DNA from: an uncultured Campylobacter sp.
GTDB lineage: Bacteria; Campylobacterota; Campylobacteria; Campylobacterales; Campylobacteraceae
Length of the DNA stretch: 11,215 nucleotides
Reading direction: 5' to 3'
Assembly: GCF_938018035.1 (NCBI RefSeq)
Contig: NZ_CALIJF010000164.1
Location: 1 to 11,215, forward strand
Shown: piece after piece, positions 1 to 6,465 of the stretch
Layout of the letters: each line of letters begins with the position of its first letter
How positions within the stretch are numbered: the first letter of the stretch is position 1
The notes under the pieces: model-generated
Database searches by the model: none
What the model was told of the DNA's origin: nothing
The model's input: the letters and a program-made list of their open reading frames with translations, nothing else
Position numbers and translations under genes: made by a program

Positions 1-1903
1 AGCGGATATTTTTAAACTCGCTTAAATTCGTGCGTTTTACGATGCCGTTGCGAGTGAAAAATACGAGCGACTTGCTCGGATCAAAATCGGTCGTAGGGAT
101 GATCGCCATAATTTTTTCGTCCGCGCCGAGCTGGATTAAATTTACGACCGCCTTGCCCTTTGCGGTGCGCGAGCCCTCCGGAATTTTATAGACCTTAAGC
201 CAGTAGAGCTGCCCGCGGTCGGTGATAAACATAAGCGTGTCGTGGGTGTTGGACGTAAAAAAGCTCTCGATGAAGTCATCGTCGTATGTCGTAACCGCCA
301 CGCGCCCCTTGCCGCCGCGCTTTTGCTTCTCGTAAGTCTTACTAGGCACGCGCTTGATGTAGCCGCGGTGAGTGATCGTAACGACCATATTTTCATTCGC
401 GATAAGATCTTCGATGTCGATATCCTCGTAGTCATCGACGATTTCGGTGATGCGCGGGCATTTAAATTTATCCTTGATCTCCAAAAGCTCATCTTTGATG
501 ATACCTTCGATTAGCTCCTCGCTCTTTAGGATCGCGTCAAGCCGCTTTATCTCGGCTAAAATTTCTTTTAGCTCCTCCTCGATCTTTTCGCGCTCAAGTC
601 CGGTGAGGCGGCTTAGCCTCATATCCAAAATCGCGCCCGATTGCGCCTCGCTGAGGCCGAATCTGCTCATTAAATTTTCGCGCGCGACGTTGGTGTCGGC
701 GGAGTTTCTAATCACGTCGATCACTTCATCAATGTTATCTAGCGCGATCTTTAAGCCCTCCAAGATGTGCGCTCTAGCGCGCGCTTTTTGAAGCTCAAAA
801 ATCGTGCGGCGGATGATGACGGTTTTTCTGTGGTTCAAAAACAGCTTCAAAAGCTCTATCAGCGTGAAAATCTTCGGCTCCTTGCCGTCGATTGCGAGCA
901 TTATAACGCCGAAGGTCGCCTCCATCGTAGTTTGCTTAAATAGATTATTCAGTACGATCTCGCTCATCGCGTCGCGTTTAAGCTCGATTACTACGCGAAT
1001 TCCGTCGCGATCGCTCTCGTCGCGCACCTCGGAGATGCCCTCAATCTGCTTTTCCTTTACGAGATCTGCGATCTGCTCGATCAGGCGCGCCTTATTGGTT
1101 TGATACGGCAGCTCGTCGATTACGATGACATCTTTACTAGCCTTTTTTTCGATATGGGTTTTAGCGCGAATTTTAACGCGCCCTCTGCCCGTTTTATACG
1201 CCTCGATGATCCCCTTTTTGCCATAGATGATGCCACCGGTCGGAAAATCTGGACCCTTGATCTCGTCCATGATCTCTTCTAGGCTTGCGTTTTTATTCTC
1301 AAGCAGTATCAAAAGACCGCCCACGAGCTCATCTAAGCTGTGCGGCGGGATATTCGTCGCCATTCCCACGGCGATTCCGCTCGAGCCGTTAAGCAGCAAA
1401 TTCGGCACGCGCGCAGGCAGGACGTCGGGTTCGTTCAGGCTCTCGTCATAGTTCGGCACGAAATCGACTGTCTCTTTGTCCAGGTCTTTTAGTAGCTCCT
1501 CGGCTAGCGGCGTCATACGCGCTTCGGTATACCTCATCGCCGCCGCGCCGTCGCCGTCGATCGATCCGAAGTTACCCTGTCCGTCCACGGAAGGAATTCT
1601 CATCGAAAAGCTCTGCGCCATTCGCACGAGCGCGTCGTAAACGGCGGTATCTCCGTGCGGATGGTATTTACCGATAACATCGCCTACGATACGGGCGGAT
1701 TTTTTGTAAGGCTGGCGAGAGCCCACGCCAAGATCGTTCATCGCATATAAAATTCGCCTATGCACCGGCTTTAGACCGTCTCTGGCATCCGGTAGCGCGC
1801 GACCGATGATAACGCTCATCGAATAATCAAGATAGCTCGTCTTGATCGATTCTTCGACGTCGATATCGATGATCTCCTGATTTTCAAACATATTTGATTG
1901 CAT
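1..1903 (-). CDS. gyrA: DNA gyrase subunit A, partial (C-terminal end beyond window start)
   Basis: GyrA is the DNA-cleaving subunit of the type II topoisomerase that introduces negative supercoils (A2B2 with GyrB, cytoplasm). I translated the strand from ATG at 1903; the frame stays open to base 1, giving about 634 residues of the roughly 860 usual in Campylobacter, so the gene is cut only by the window edge. Visible are the winged-helix region with the quinolone site HPHGDTAVYD (residues 81-90), the active-site tyrosine Y125 in AAMRYTE, and the GyrA box QKRGGKG (residues 527-533, bases 305-325), which opens the DNA-wrapping beta-pinwheel domain. Start choice: an AAAAGGAT Shine-Dalgarno lies about 5 bases upstream; the next in-frame ATG is codon 5. 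Residues A70, T86, D90 and P104 match the quinolone-sensitive C. jejuni type. It lies 38 bases downstream of the comF-like gene but has its own promoter candidate. Identification is secure. Confidence 0.98.
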   Translation of the reverse strand, partial: MQSNMFENQEIIDIDVEESIKTSYLDYSMSVIIGRALPDARDGLKPVHRRILYAMNDLGVGSRQPYKKSARIVGDVIGKYHPHGDTAVYDALVRMAQSFSMRIPSVDGQGNFGSIDGDGAAAMRYTEARMTPLAEELLKDLDKETVDFVPNYDESLNEPDVLPARVPNLLLNGSSGIAVGMATNIPPHSLDELVGGLLILLENKNASLEEIMDEIKGPDFPTGGIIYGKKGIIEAYKTGRGRVKIRAKTHIEKKASKDVIVIDELPYQTNKARLIEQIADLVKEKQIEGISEVRDESDRDGIRVVIELKRDAMSEIVLNNLFKQTTMEATFGVIMLAIDGKEPKIFTLIELLKLFLNHRKTVIIRRTIFELQKARARAHILEGLKIALDNIDEVIDVIRNSADTNVARENLMSRFGLSEAQSGAILDMRLSRLTGLEREKIEEELKEILAEIKRLDAILKSEELIEGIIKDELLEIKDKFKCPRITEIVDDYEDIDIEDLIANENMVVTITHRGYIKRVPSKTYEKQKRGGKGRVAVTTYDDDFIESFFTSNTHDTLMFITDRGQLYWLKVYKIPEGSRTAKGKAVVNLIQLGADEKIMAIIPTTDFDPSKSLVFFTRNGIVKRTNLSEFKNIR

Positions 1904-1930
1904 AAATATCCTTTTAAATTTTAAAGCGCG

Positions 1931-1936
1931 ATTATA
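1931..1936 (-). promoter_or_regulatory. Probable gyrA promoter, -10 box TATAAT
   Basis: The minus strand reads TATAAT here, a perfect sigma-70 -10 hexamer, 5 bases past the comF-like stop codon. It would start transcription near 1924 and leave a leader of about 20 bases before the gyrA ATG at 1903. No convincing -35 box is visible; Campylobacter sigma-70 promoters commonly lack one. This suggests that gyrA is transcribed independently as well as possibly by read-through from the two genes upstream. Confidence 0.55.
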
Positions 1937-1941
1937 GCGAA

Positions 1942-2559
1942 TTATTCTTTTGCATTAGCTAAAACCAAGCCGCACACGGGCATAAAGCCGCCATCGATCA
2001 AGCTCTCGCGCGCTTGCAGCATGCTAAGACCCGAGGTGATGATGTCATCTACCAGGATCACGGGGAATTTCGGCGGGGTTAAAATTTTAAAATTTCGCTT
2101 GTGTTTTAGGCGAAATTCCAAACTCTGCCCCGTGTATTTGACGCGGTTTTGCGCGCGCAGGCAGTGAAATGTAGGCTCCACGAGCTCGCTTTTTAGCGCG
2201 CGAGCTAAGATCGCCGTGTGCGAATAGCCGCTGCGAGCGTCATCATCCAGCGGCACGGCGTTAAATTTAAAAATTCCGTCCGTTTTAAACGTTTCGTAAT
2301 TTTGCGGATTTGCTGAAATTTCGCGCTGCAGATGAAGCGGGAATTTCGCTAGGCTTAAAGAAGCTATGCGCGCAAGCACCGCAGCGCCGTATTCGTGATG
2401 TTTAGAAAGTATAAGCTCGCGAATTTCGGAGTAGCCGTAGTAGTAAAACACGCTAAAGCCCTCCACCTGCCGCATACTTAGGCGGCATTCGGCTAAATTT
2501 GCGGCGCAGGCGGCGCAGATCGTGCGCAGGCTAAACGCGCCGCAATTTACGCAGCGCAT
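1942..2559 (-). CDS. ComF-family phosphoribosyltransferase-like protein
   Basis: A 205-residue cytoplasmic protein of the ComF/GntX group. The N-terminus carries two CxxC pairs (C3/C6 and C15/C18), a small zinc-ribbon typical of ComF. The C-terminal half is a type I phosphoribosyltransferase fold with the PRPP-binding loop VILVDDIITSG at residues 167-177, including the acidic pair D171/D172. Family members are linked to natural transformation (ComF in Haemophilus and Bacillus) but the biochemical role is unproven, and many are annotated only as putative purine/pyrimidine phosphoribosyltransferases. The ATG follows directly on the TAG stop of the upstream lipoprotein gene with zero spacing, which implies translational coupling. 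As I recall, the same order (gyrA, this gene, lipoprotein mapA) is found in C. jejuni as Cj1027c-Cj1029c. The family call is firm; substrate and role are not. Confidence 0.9.
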   Translation of the reverse strand: MRCVNCGAFSLRTICAACAANLAECRLSMRQVEGFSVFYYYGYSEIRELILSKHHEYGAAVLARIASLSLAKFPLHLQREISANPQNYETFKTDGIFKFNAVPLDDDARSGYSHTAILARALKSELVEPTFHCLRAQNRVKYTGQSLEFRLKHKRNFKILTPPKFPVILVDDIITSGLSMLQARESLIDGGFMPVCGLVLANAKE

Positions 2560-3108
2560 CTAAAGCGTAGAGATGATTTGATCGGCGGATTTTTTGACGA
2601 TGTCGCCAAGCAAGCTTTGCACAAAAGGATTAAGCGATCTAGCCGTGCGAAGGGCGGTAAATTGGCTCTGATCCTGCGAAACGCGCTTGGTCGTAGTTTT
2701 GTTGCCCTGCACGATAGAGATCGCGATCTCGCCTCTTGCGCTCATATTTTCTTTCGAGTAGCCGTTGATCGCTGCCGAGATGCTTCTAATATTTACGGTT
2801 ACGATATTCGGGCTTGCCGGATCGATCCTTACGCCGCGAGCCTCAAGCTCCGCGCGCAAAGCCTTGTCGAACCACGCCGAGAGATTGTTTTTTAAAAGAA
2901 CTTCATCGACGAGTTTGCCGTCGTTGTCGTTTATAACGGCGATTACCATCTGATTTTCGCGCTGATCGTTGATCGCGTTGATATTTACCGACTTGCCGCT
3001 TACGGTCTGATCGGCCTTGGAAAGATACGGATTTAGGCTGATGACGCTGCTGGTTTGCGAGCAGGCGACAAAAAATAGCGCGAATACGCCGATTAAAAAT
3101 TTTTTCAT
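2560..3108 (-). CDS. YajG/MapA-like lipoprotein
   Basis: A 182-residue predicted lipoprotein. From the ATG at 3108 it begins MKKFLIGVFALFFVACSQ: a basic start, a hydrophobic core and a lipobox (FVAC) with the lipidated cysteine at residue 16, so it should be exported and anchored in a membrane. The rest has the pattern of the YajG family (Lipoprotein_16): an NPYLSK segment after the leader, a central region with VNIRSISA, and a C-terminal helix. The frame extends 10 codons upstream to 3138, but that start would spoil the signal peptide and lacks a ribosome site; AAAAGGA sits 5 bases before 3108. Its position beside the ComF-like gene and gyrA matches C. jejuni mapA (Cj1029c), an outer-membrane lipoprotein used as a species marker, so it may be the MapA orthologue; this rests on gene order from memory. 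No biochemical function is known to me. Confidence 0.8.
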   Translation of the reverse strand: MKKFLIGVFALFFVACSQTSSVISLNPYLSKADQTVSGKSVNINAINDQRENQMVIAVINDNDGKLVDEVLLKNNLSAWFDKALRAELEARGVRIDPASPNIVTVNIRSISAAINGYSKENMSARGEIAISIVQGNKTTTKRVSQDQSQFTALRTARSLNPFVQSLLGDIVKKSADQIISTL

Positions 3109-3113
3109 TTTTA

Positions 3114-3120
3114 TCCTTTT
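3114..3120 (-). promoter_or_regulatory. Ribosome binding site that fixes the lipoprotein start
   Basis: The minus strand reads AAAAGGA, 5 bases before the ATG at 3108. No comparable site precedes the longer in-frame start at 3138, and only the 3108 start gives a proper lipoprotein signal peptide. Confidence 0.6.
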
Positions 3121-3136
3121 TCTGAAATTCGGGCGC

Positions 3137-3142
3137 ATTGTA
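3137..3142 (-). promoter_or_regulatory. Candidate -10 box (TACAAT) for the lipoprotein/comF-like operon
   Basis: The minus strand reads TACAAT, one mismatch from TATAAT, with an AT-rich stretch upstream (3143-3175). Transcription would begin near 3130, giving a leader of about 22 bases. This start point would rule out the longer reading of the lipoprotein that begins at 3138. There is no clear -35 element. Confidence 0.4.
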
Positions 3143-3173
3143 GCACTAAATTTAAAATTTATAGATTTTTTTG

Positions 3174-3179
3174 TATCAT
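3174..3179 (+). promoter_or_regulatory. Candidate -10 box (TATCAT) for dnaX
   Basis: TATCAT follows a seven-base T run (3166-3172), the T-rich upstream context typical of Campylobacter promoters. Transcription would start near 3186, only about 15 bases before the TTG at 3201. It is divergent from the lipoprotein promoter, and the two -10 candidates are only about 31 bases apart. The match is imperfect and there is no -35 box, so this is tentative. Confidence 0.3.
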
Positions 3180-3188
3180 TGTAAGATC

Positions 3189-3195
3189 AAAGGAG
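3189..3195 (+). promoter_or_regulatory. Ribosome binding site that fixes the dnaX TTG start
   Basis: AAAGGAG lies 5 bases before TTG at 3201. It supports that codon as the start rather than the in-frame TTG at 3171, which would place this Shine-Dalgarno inside the coding region. The protein read from 3201 begins MQALALKYRP, the usual beginning of DnaX proteins. Confidence 0.65.
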
Positions 3196-3200
3196 AAATT

Positions 3201-5285
3201 TTGCAAGCACTCGCTTTAAAATACAGACCCAAAAGCTTCGAGCAGCTCATCGGTCAAGACGCCGTCGCCAAAAGCCTCGCGCACGCGCTGGATTCGGGCA
3301 GGCTGAGTCACGCATATCTTTTCAGCGGACTTCGCGGCAGCGGTAAAACCTCGACGGCTAGGATTTTTGCCAAAGCGCTTCTATGCGATAAAGGCCCCAC
3401 CGGCAAGCCGTGCGAGATCTGCGATAACTGCGTAATGGCAAACGAGGGGCGCCACATCGACATCATCGAGATGGACGCCGCCAGCCATCGCAAGATCGAC
3501 GATATCCGCGAGCTTATCGAGCAGACGAAGTATCATCCCGCAAGCGCGCGCTTTAAAATTTTCATCATCGACGAGGTGCATATGCTCACCAAAGAGGCCT
3601 CCAACGCGCTTTTAAAGACGCTTGAGGAGCCGCCTAGCTACGTAAAATTTATCCTTGCGACTACCGATCCGCTCAAGCTTCCCGTCACGGTGCTATCGCG
3701 CACTCAGCACTTTCGCTTTAAGCCGATCGCCAAAAGCGCCGTCGTAGCGCATCTAGAGCAAATTTTAAAAACCGAAAACATCGCTTACGAAGAGGGCGCG
3801 CTTGAAATTTTAGCTCGCAGCGGCTCAGGCTCGCTACGAGACACGCTCACGCTCCTCGATCAGGCGATTATCTTTAGCCGCGAAGGCATCACGCAGCGCG
3901 CGATCGCCGATATGCTGGGCTTGCTCGATCCCGCTAAAATTGGCGAAATTTTAGACATCGTGCTGCGCCAAGACCGCGCGGGCGCGATCGAGATCATCAA
4001 AGAGGTCGAAAACTACAACGCCGAGACGATAATCGACGAGATGATCGCAAATTTAAAGGACAAATTCCTGCGACGCGACGCGAAATTTAGCCTTCTGATG
4101 TATGAGCGGTTTTTCCGCATTTTAGCGGGCGCTAAGAGCATGCTCGCCATCAGTCCCGACAACACCTACGCAATTTCTATGATGATTTTTATGATGATGG
4201 AGGCGGTAAATCTGCGCGAGATCGACGAGCTGATCGAGGTCGGCAGATCCCTGGATCAAGGCGAGGGCTATCCTTCCGCTTCGGCGCCTAATTTAAACGC
4301 GCAAAGCTCCGCGCCGAATTTTAGGTCAAATTTCAACCAAAGCGCGGCATTTGCGCCAAACAGCGAGCCGGACGGCGCGGCTTTTGCGTCAAGCGGCCAG
4401 GATAGCGGAATAAGCGGCGTGCCTAGCTTTACGACAAGTGCGAAACGTCCCGCAAACACGGCACAAAACTTCGGCGCGGCAAAGCAGAGCCTTGACGCAG
4501 GCGGCGAGATTAAACCGAGCGCAACGGCGCAGACTAAAAATTCTAGCCCGTCCGTCAAAACGGGCGCTCAAAATGAAATTTACGAGAATTTTTTAGCCAA
4601 AATTTACGACCGCGATTACGATCTAGGCGAGAAATTTAGCAAATGCATAGAATTTTTAAAGCTCGAGCGCGGCACATTGTATCTGCTCTCGCGCGCGCAG
4701 GGGCAGGACAGAGAGTACCTACGCAAGGGTTCGCGAGCGATCAATAGCGTGCTAAAATCGCTTTTCGGCGAGAGCGCGAAAATCAAAATCGAGCAAAGCG
4801 CGCCGCAGAAACAAGAAAATTTTGCGCCGAGCGGCGCGGAAAACTCTGCCCCAGGCAGCAAAGATAGCGCAGCGAATGGCAAAGCAAAAGATGGGGCGGG
4901 CGGCGCGGAAAAATCGCTTGAAAATTCTAGCGATACGACAAGCGATGCGCAAAATTCTGACTCGGGCGCAAGTAAGACCGCAAACTCCGAGCAAAATGAA
5001 ATTTCAAACGGCAGCGAAAATTCTGAAAAAAATTCCGCGCCGAAAGCGGCAAAACCGAAAGAAAACGGCGCTAGTAGCGAGGGCGAAAAACAGCCGCCCA
5101 AGGACGATCTGCTAAGATCCACCGATCCGCAAAACTACGCCGCAAAGCCCCGCGATACGAGTAAGAGCGTGCGCGCCGCCAAGGCAGGTCTCGCCGAGCT
5201 CGCAAACGGCGCGCAGGACGGCAAGGAAATTTTAATCTCCGAGATGAATAGACTCTTCGGCGAGCCCACCAAAATCACGGAATAG
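3201..5285 (+). CDS. dnaX: DNA polymerase III subunit tau/gamma (clamp loader)
   Basis: DnaX is the ATPase motor of the replicative clamp loader, which opens the beta clamp and, as tau, tethers polymerase III cores. Read from TTG at 3201 the protein has 694 residues. The AAA+ core shows Walker A GLRGSGKT (43-50), a zinc-binding cysteine set (C62, C71, C74, C77), Walker B FIIDEVHML (121-129), sensor 1 ATTD (153-156), the arginine finger in LSRTQHF (R167) and sensor 2 GSLRDTLTLLDQ. After about residue 355 come a low-complexity Ser/Ala/Asn/Gln-rich stretch to about 456, a folded-looking domain (about 458-530, beginning YENFLAKIYDRDYDLGEKF), a second Ser/Asn/Lys/Glu-rich stretch (about 532-637) and a conserved-looking tail ending in SEMNRLFGEPTKITE. 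The linkers make it long for a Campylobacter DnaX. A run of seven A at 5026-5032 could permit frameshifting. It is divergent from the lipoprotein operon and convergent with the iron operon. Identification is secure. Confidence 0.97.
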   Translation: MQALALKYRPKSFEQLIGQDAVAKSLAHALDSGRLSHAYLFSGLRGSGKTSTARIFAKALLCDKGPTGKPCEICDNCVMANEGRHIDIIEMDAASHRKIDDIRELIEQTKYHPASARFKIFIIDEVHMLTKEASNALLKTLEEPPSYVKFILATTDPLKLPVTVLSRTQHFRFKPIAKSAVVAHLEQILKTENIAYEEGALEILARSGSGSLRDTLTLLDQAIIFSREGITQRAIADMLGLLDPAKIGEILDIVLRQDRAGAIEIIKEVENYNAETIIDEMIANLKDKFLRRDAKFSLLMYERFFRILAGAKSMLAISPDNTYAISMMIFMMMEAVNLREIDELIEVGRSLDQGEGYPSASAPNLNAQSSAPNFRSNFNQSAAFAPNSEPDGAAFASSGQDSGISGVPSFTTSAKRPANTAQNFGAAKQSLDAGGEIKPSATAQTKNSSPSVKTGAQNEIYENFLAKIYDRDYDLGEKFSKCIEFLKLERGTLYLLSRAQGQDREYLRKGSRAINSVLKSLFGESAKIKIEQSAPQKQENFAPSGAENSAPGSKDSAANGKAKDGAGGAEKSLENSSDTTSDAQNSDSGASKTANSEQNEISNGSENSEKNSAPKAAKPKENGASSEGEKQPPKDDLLRSTDPQNYAAKPRDTSKSVRAAKAGLAELANGAQDGKEILISEMNRLFGEPTKITE

Positions 5286-5299
5286 CGCTCGCTGCGGAT

Positions 5300-5397
5300 A
5301 AATTTACGCCGCATCGCGCGATTTTAAATTTTAAGCGTGCAAAAACGATATAGAAATTTACGCGGCGAAGCAAGCCTGCGCGATTTTAAAATTTCGG
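5300..5397. repeat. Degenerate direct repeat, two copies (5300-5336 and 5354-5397)
   Basis: Both copies begin AAATTTACGC, continue with a GC-rich piece, then share GCGCGATTTTAAA followed by further A/T. The second copy has about 8 extra bases (around GAAGCAAG) between the two shared blocks. The starts are 54 bases apart. This could be a duplicated intergenic element or simply two members of the AT-word family that recurs in this genome. Confidence 0.45.
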
Positions 5398-5411
5398 CTT
5401 TTTAAATTTTT
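5372..5411 (+). terminator. Weak candidate terminator of dnaX
   Basis: AAGCC at 5372-5376 can pair with GGCTT at 5396-5400, the loop contains the self-complementary ATTTTAAAAT, and the stem is followed by TTTAAATTTTT. It lies about 86 bases beyond the dnaX stop. The stem is only 5 bp, so this is a tentative call; no better terminator for either converging gene was found in the gap. Confidence 0.25.
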
Positions 5412-5594
5412 ACCCACTTCGCTCGGCTTTGCATCGGCGCTTGATCTTTCGAGACAAGCAGCTTCGGCGGGACGTGCGCAGCAAAGAGCCGCGCCTGCTC
5501 GCGCGAGCTTTGTGCGAACCCGAAAATAGCACAGGCTGGCGGTGAAATTTTTAAATTTTAACGTAGCTTTATTTTTCATCATGCGAGCTAAATT

Positions 5595-6464
5595 TTACGC
5601 ACCGTCATTTTGCGCGCCCGAATTTTTACCACCTTGATTTTCGCCGCTTAAATTTTCAGCGCTCCGATCTTCGCCACCTAAATTTTGCGAGGCGGGATTT
5701 TGTTCGCTCGCAGCTTCGGCGCTAGAGTTTTGCGAAGCGCTTTTGTTTGGATTGCGATCTGAAATTTTATCTTGCGAGCCGAGATTGTGCTTCATCGTGC
5801 TTTGATCCAAAAGCTCTATTCGATCGAGCTTGCCGTGTCTTAGGCGTACCACTTTGTCGGCGAATTTACCGAGCTCTTCGTTGTGCGTGACCAAAAGCAG
5901 CGTCTTGCCCTCGCTGCGAAGCGTCTGAAAGAGCTGCAAAACCACGCGCTCGTTGGCCTCGTCGAGGTTGCCCGTAGGTTCGTCGGCGATGATGATGTCG
6001 GGATCATTGATGAGTGCGCGCGCGATGCAGACACGCTGCTGCTCGCCGCCGCTAAGCTCGCTAGGGCGGTGCGTGATGCGGTGTCCGAGCCCTACTTTCT
6101 CAAGTGCTGCCTTGGCGCTGTCCTCGTCCACGCAGCTGTGGTAGTATTGATTTAACATAACGTTTTCGACGGCCGTTAGATAGGGGATTAGGTGAAACTG
6201 CTGAAACACGAGACCGATCTTTTTGCGGCGAAATTCTAAAATTTGCTCGTCGTTTAGCGCGCTCGCGTCGGCTCCGCCTAGGATGTATCTGCCTGCGGTG
6301 GGGGTATCCATCAGGCTTAGGATATTTACGAGCGTGCTCTTGCCGCTGCCGCTTGGGCCCATTATGCTGACCCACTCGCCGCTTAAAACGGCGAAGCTGA
6401 TATTATCCAGAGCCTTGACCTCGCCGAAGTATTTGCAGATGCCTTCAAATTTTAAAATTTCCAT
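5595..6464 (-). CDS. ABC transporter ATP-binding protein of the P19 iron locus
   Basis: A cytoplasmic ATPase of the MacB/LolD type that should power the two permeases encoded just upstream. All motifs are present: Walker A GPSGSGKST (36-44), Q-loop VFQQF (86-90), signature LSGGEQQR (137-144), Walker B IIIADEP (157-163, catalytic E162), D-loop NLDE (166-169) and switch H194. The ATPase fold is complete by about residue 220, the normal family length; a hydrophilic tail of about 70 residues rich in Asn, Ser, Gln, Glu and Gly follows, with ENLSGENQGGKN-like repeats. The tail is unusual and looks disordered. The ATG lies 1 base after the TGA of the upstream permease, with AAGGGA in the end of that gene as ribosome site, so the genes are coupled. 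It corresponds to Cj1663 of C. jejuni by position and type. It is the last gene of the operon here; the thioredoxin-like genes expected next are missing. Confidence 0.93.
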   Translation of the reverse strand: MEILKFEGICKYFGEVKALDNISFAVLSGEWVSIMGPSGSGKSTLVNILSLMDTPTAGRYILGGADASALNDEQILEFRRKKIGLVFQQFHLIPYLTAVENVMLNQYYHSCVDEDSAKAALEKVGLGHRITHRPSELSGGEQQRVCIARALINDPDIIIADEPTGNLDEANERVVLQLFQTLRSEGKTLLLVTHNEELGKFADKVVRLRHGKLDRIELLDQSTMKHNLGSQDKISDRNPNKSASQNSSAEAASEQNPASQNLGGEDRSAENLSGENQGGKNSGAQNDGA

Positions 6465-6465
6465 G

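Larger units (their letters stand above)
5286..5594. other. Convergent intergenic region between dnaX and the ABC ATPase gene
   Basis: This 309-bp gap lies between two genes that converge. It alternates AT words of the AAATTTTAAAATTT kind with GC-rich pieces. It contains a near-duplicate pair of segments, one weak hairpin followed by T residues, a 12-base palindrome GCTCGCGCGAGC (5497-5508) and an imperfect stem (5506-5515 with 5529-5537). A 74-codon open frame on the minus strand (5358-5582) has no recognisable protein character and no clear ribosome site, so I do not call it a gene. If this is where the two thioredoxin genes of the P19 locus once stood, no recognisable remnant is left. Confidence 0.7.

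Noticed and set aside
142..492. 116-codon minus-strand open frame, and several plus-strand frames up to about 1451
   Set aside because: They lie inside the clearly conserved gyrA reading frame and have no protein-like features of their own.
3171..3200. Longer dnaX reading from an upstream TTG at 3171
   Set aside because: It would put the Shine-Dalgarno and the candidate -10 box inside the gene and add residues that DnaX proteins do not have.
4616..5122. 168-codon antisense frame opposite dnaX
   Set aside because: It is a by-product of the low-complexity dnaX linker; its Phe/Ser/Leu-rich sequence mirrors the coding strand and it has no ribosome site that I can see.
5497..5508. 12-base palindrome GCTCGCGCGAGC
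   Set aside because: It has no loop and no T run, and CG-rich short palindromes are frequent in this DNA; not supported as a terminator or operator.
5358..5582. 74-codon minus-strand frame between the ATPase gene and dnaX
   Set aside because: The translation is built from repeat words, resembles no known family, and lacks a clear ribosome site. It is not a convincing remnant of a thioredoxin-like gene.
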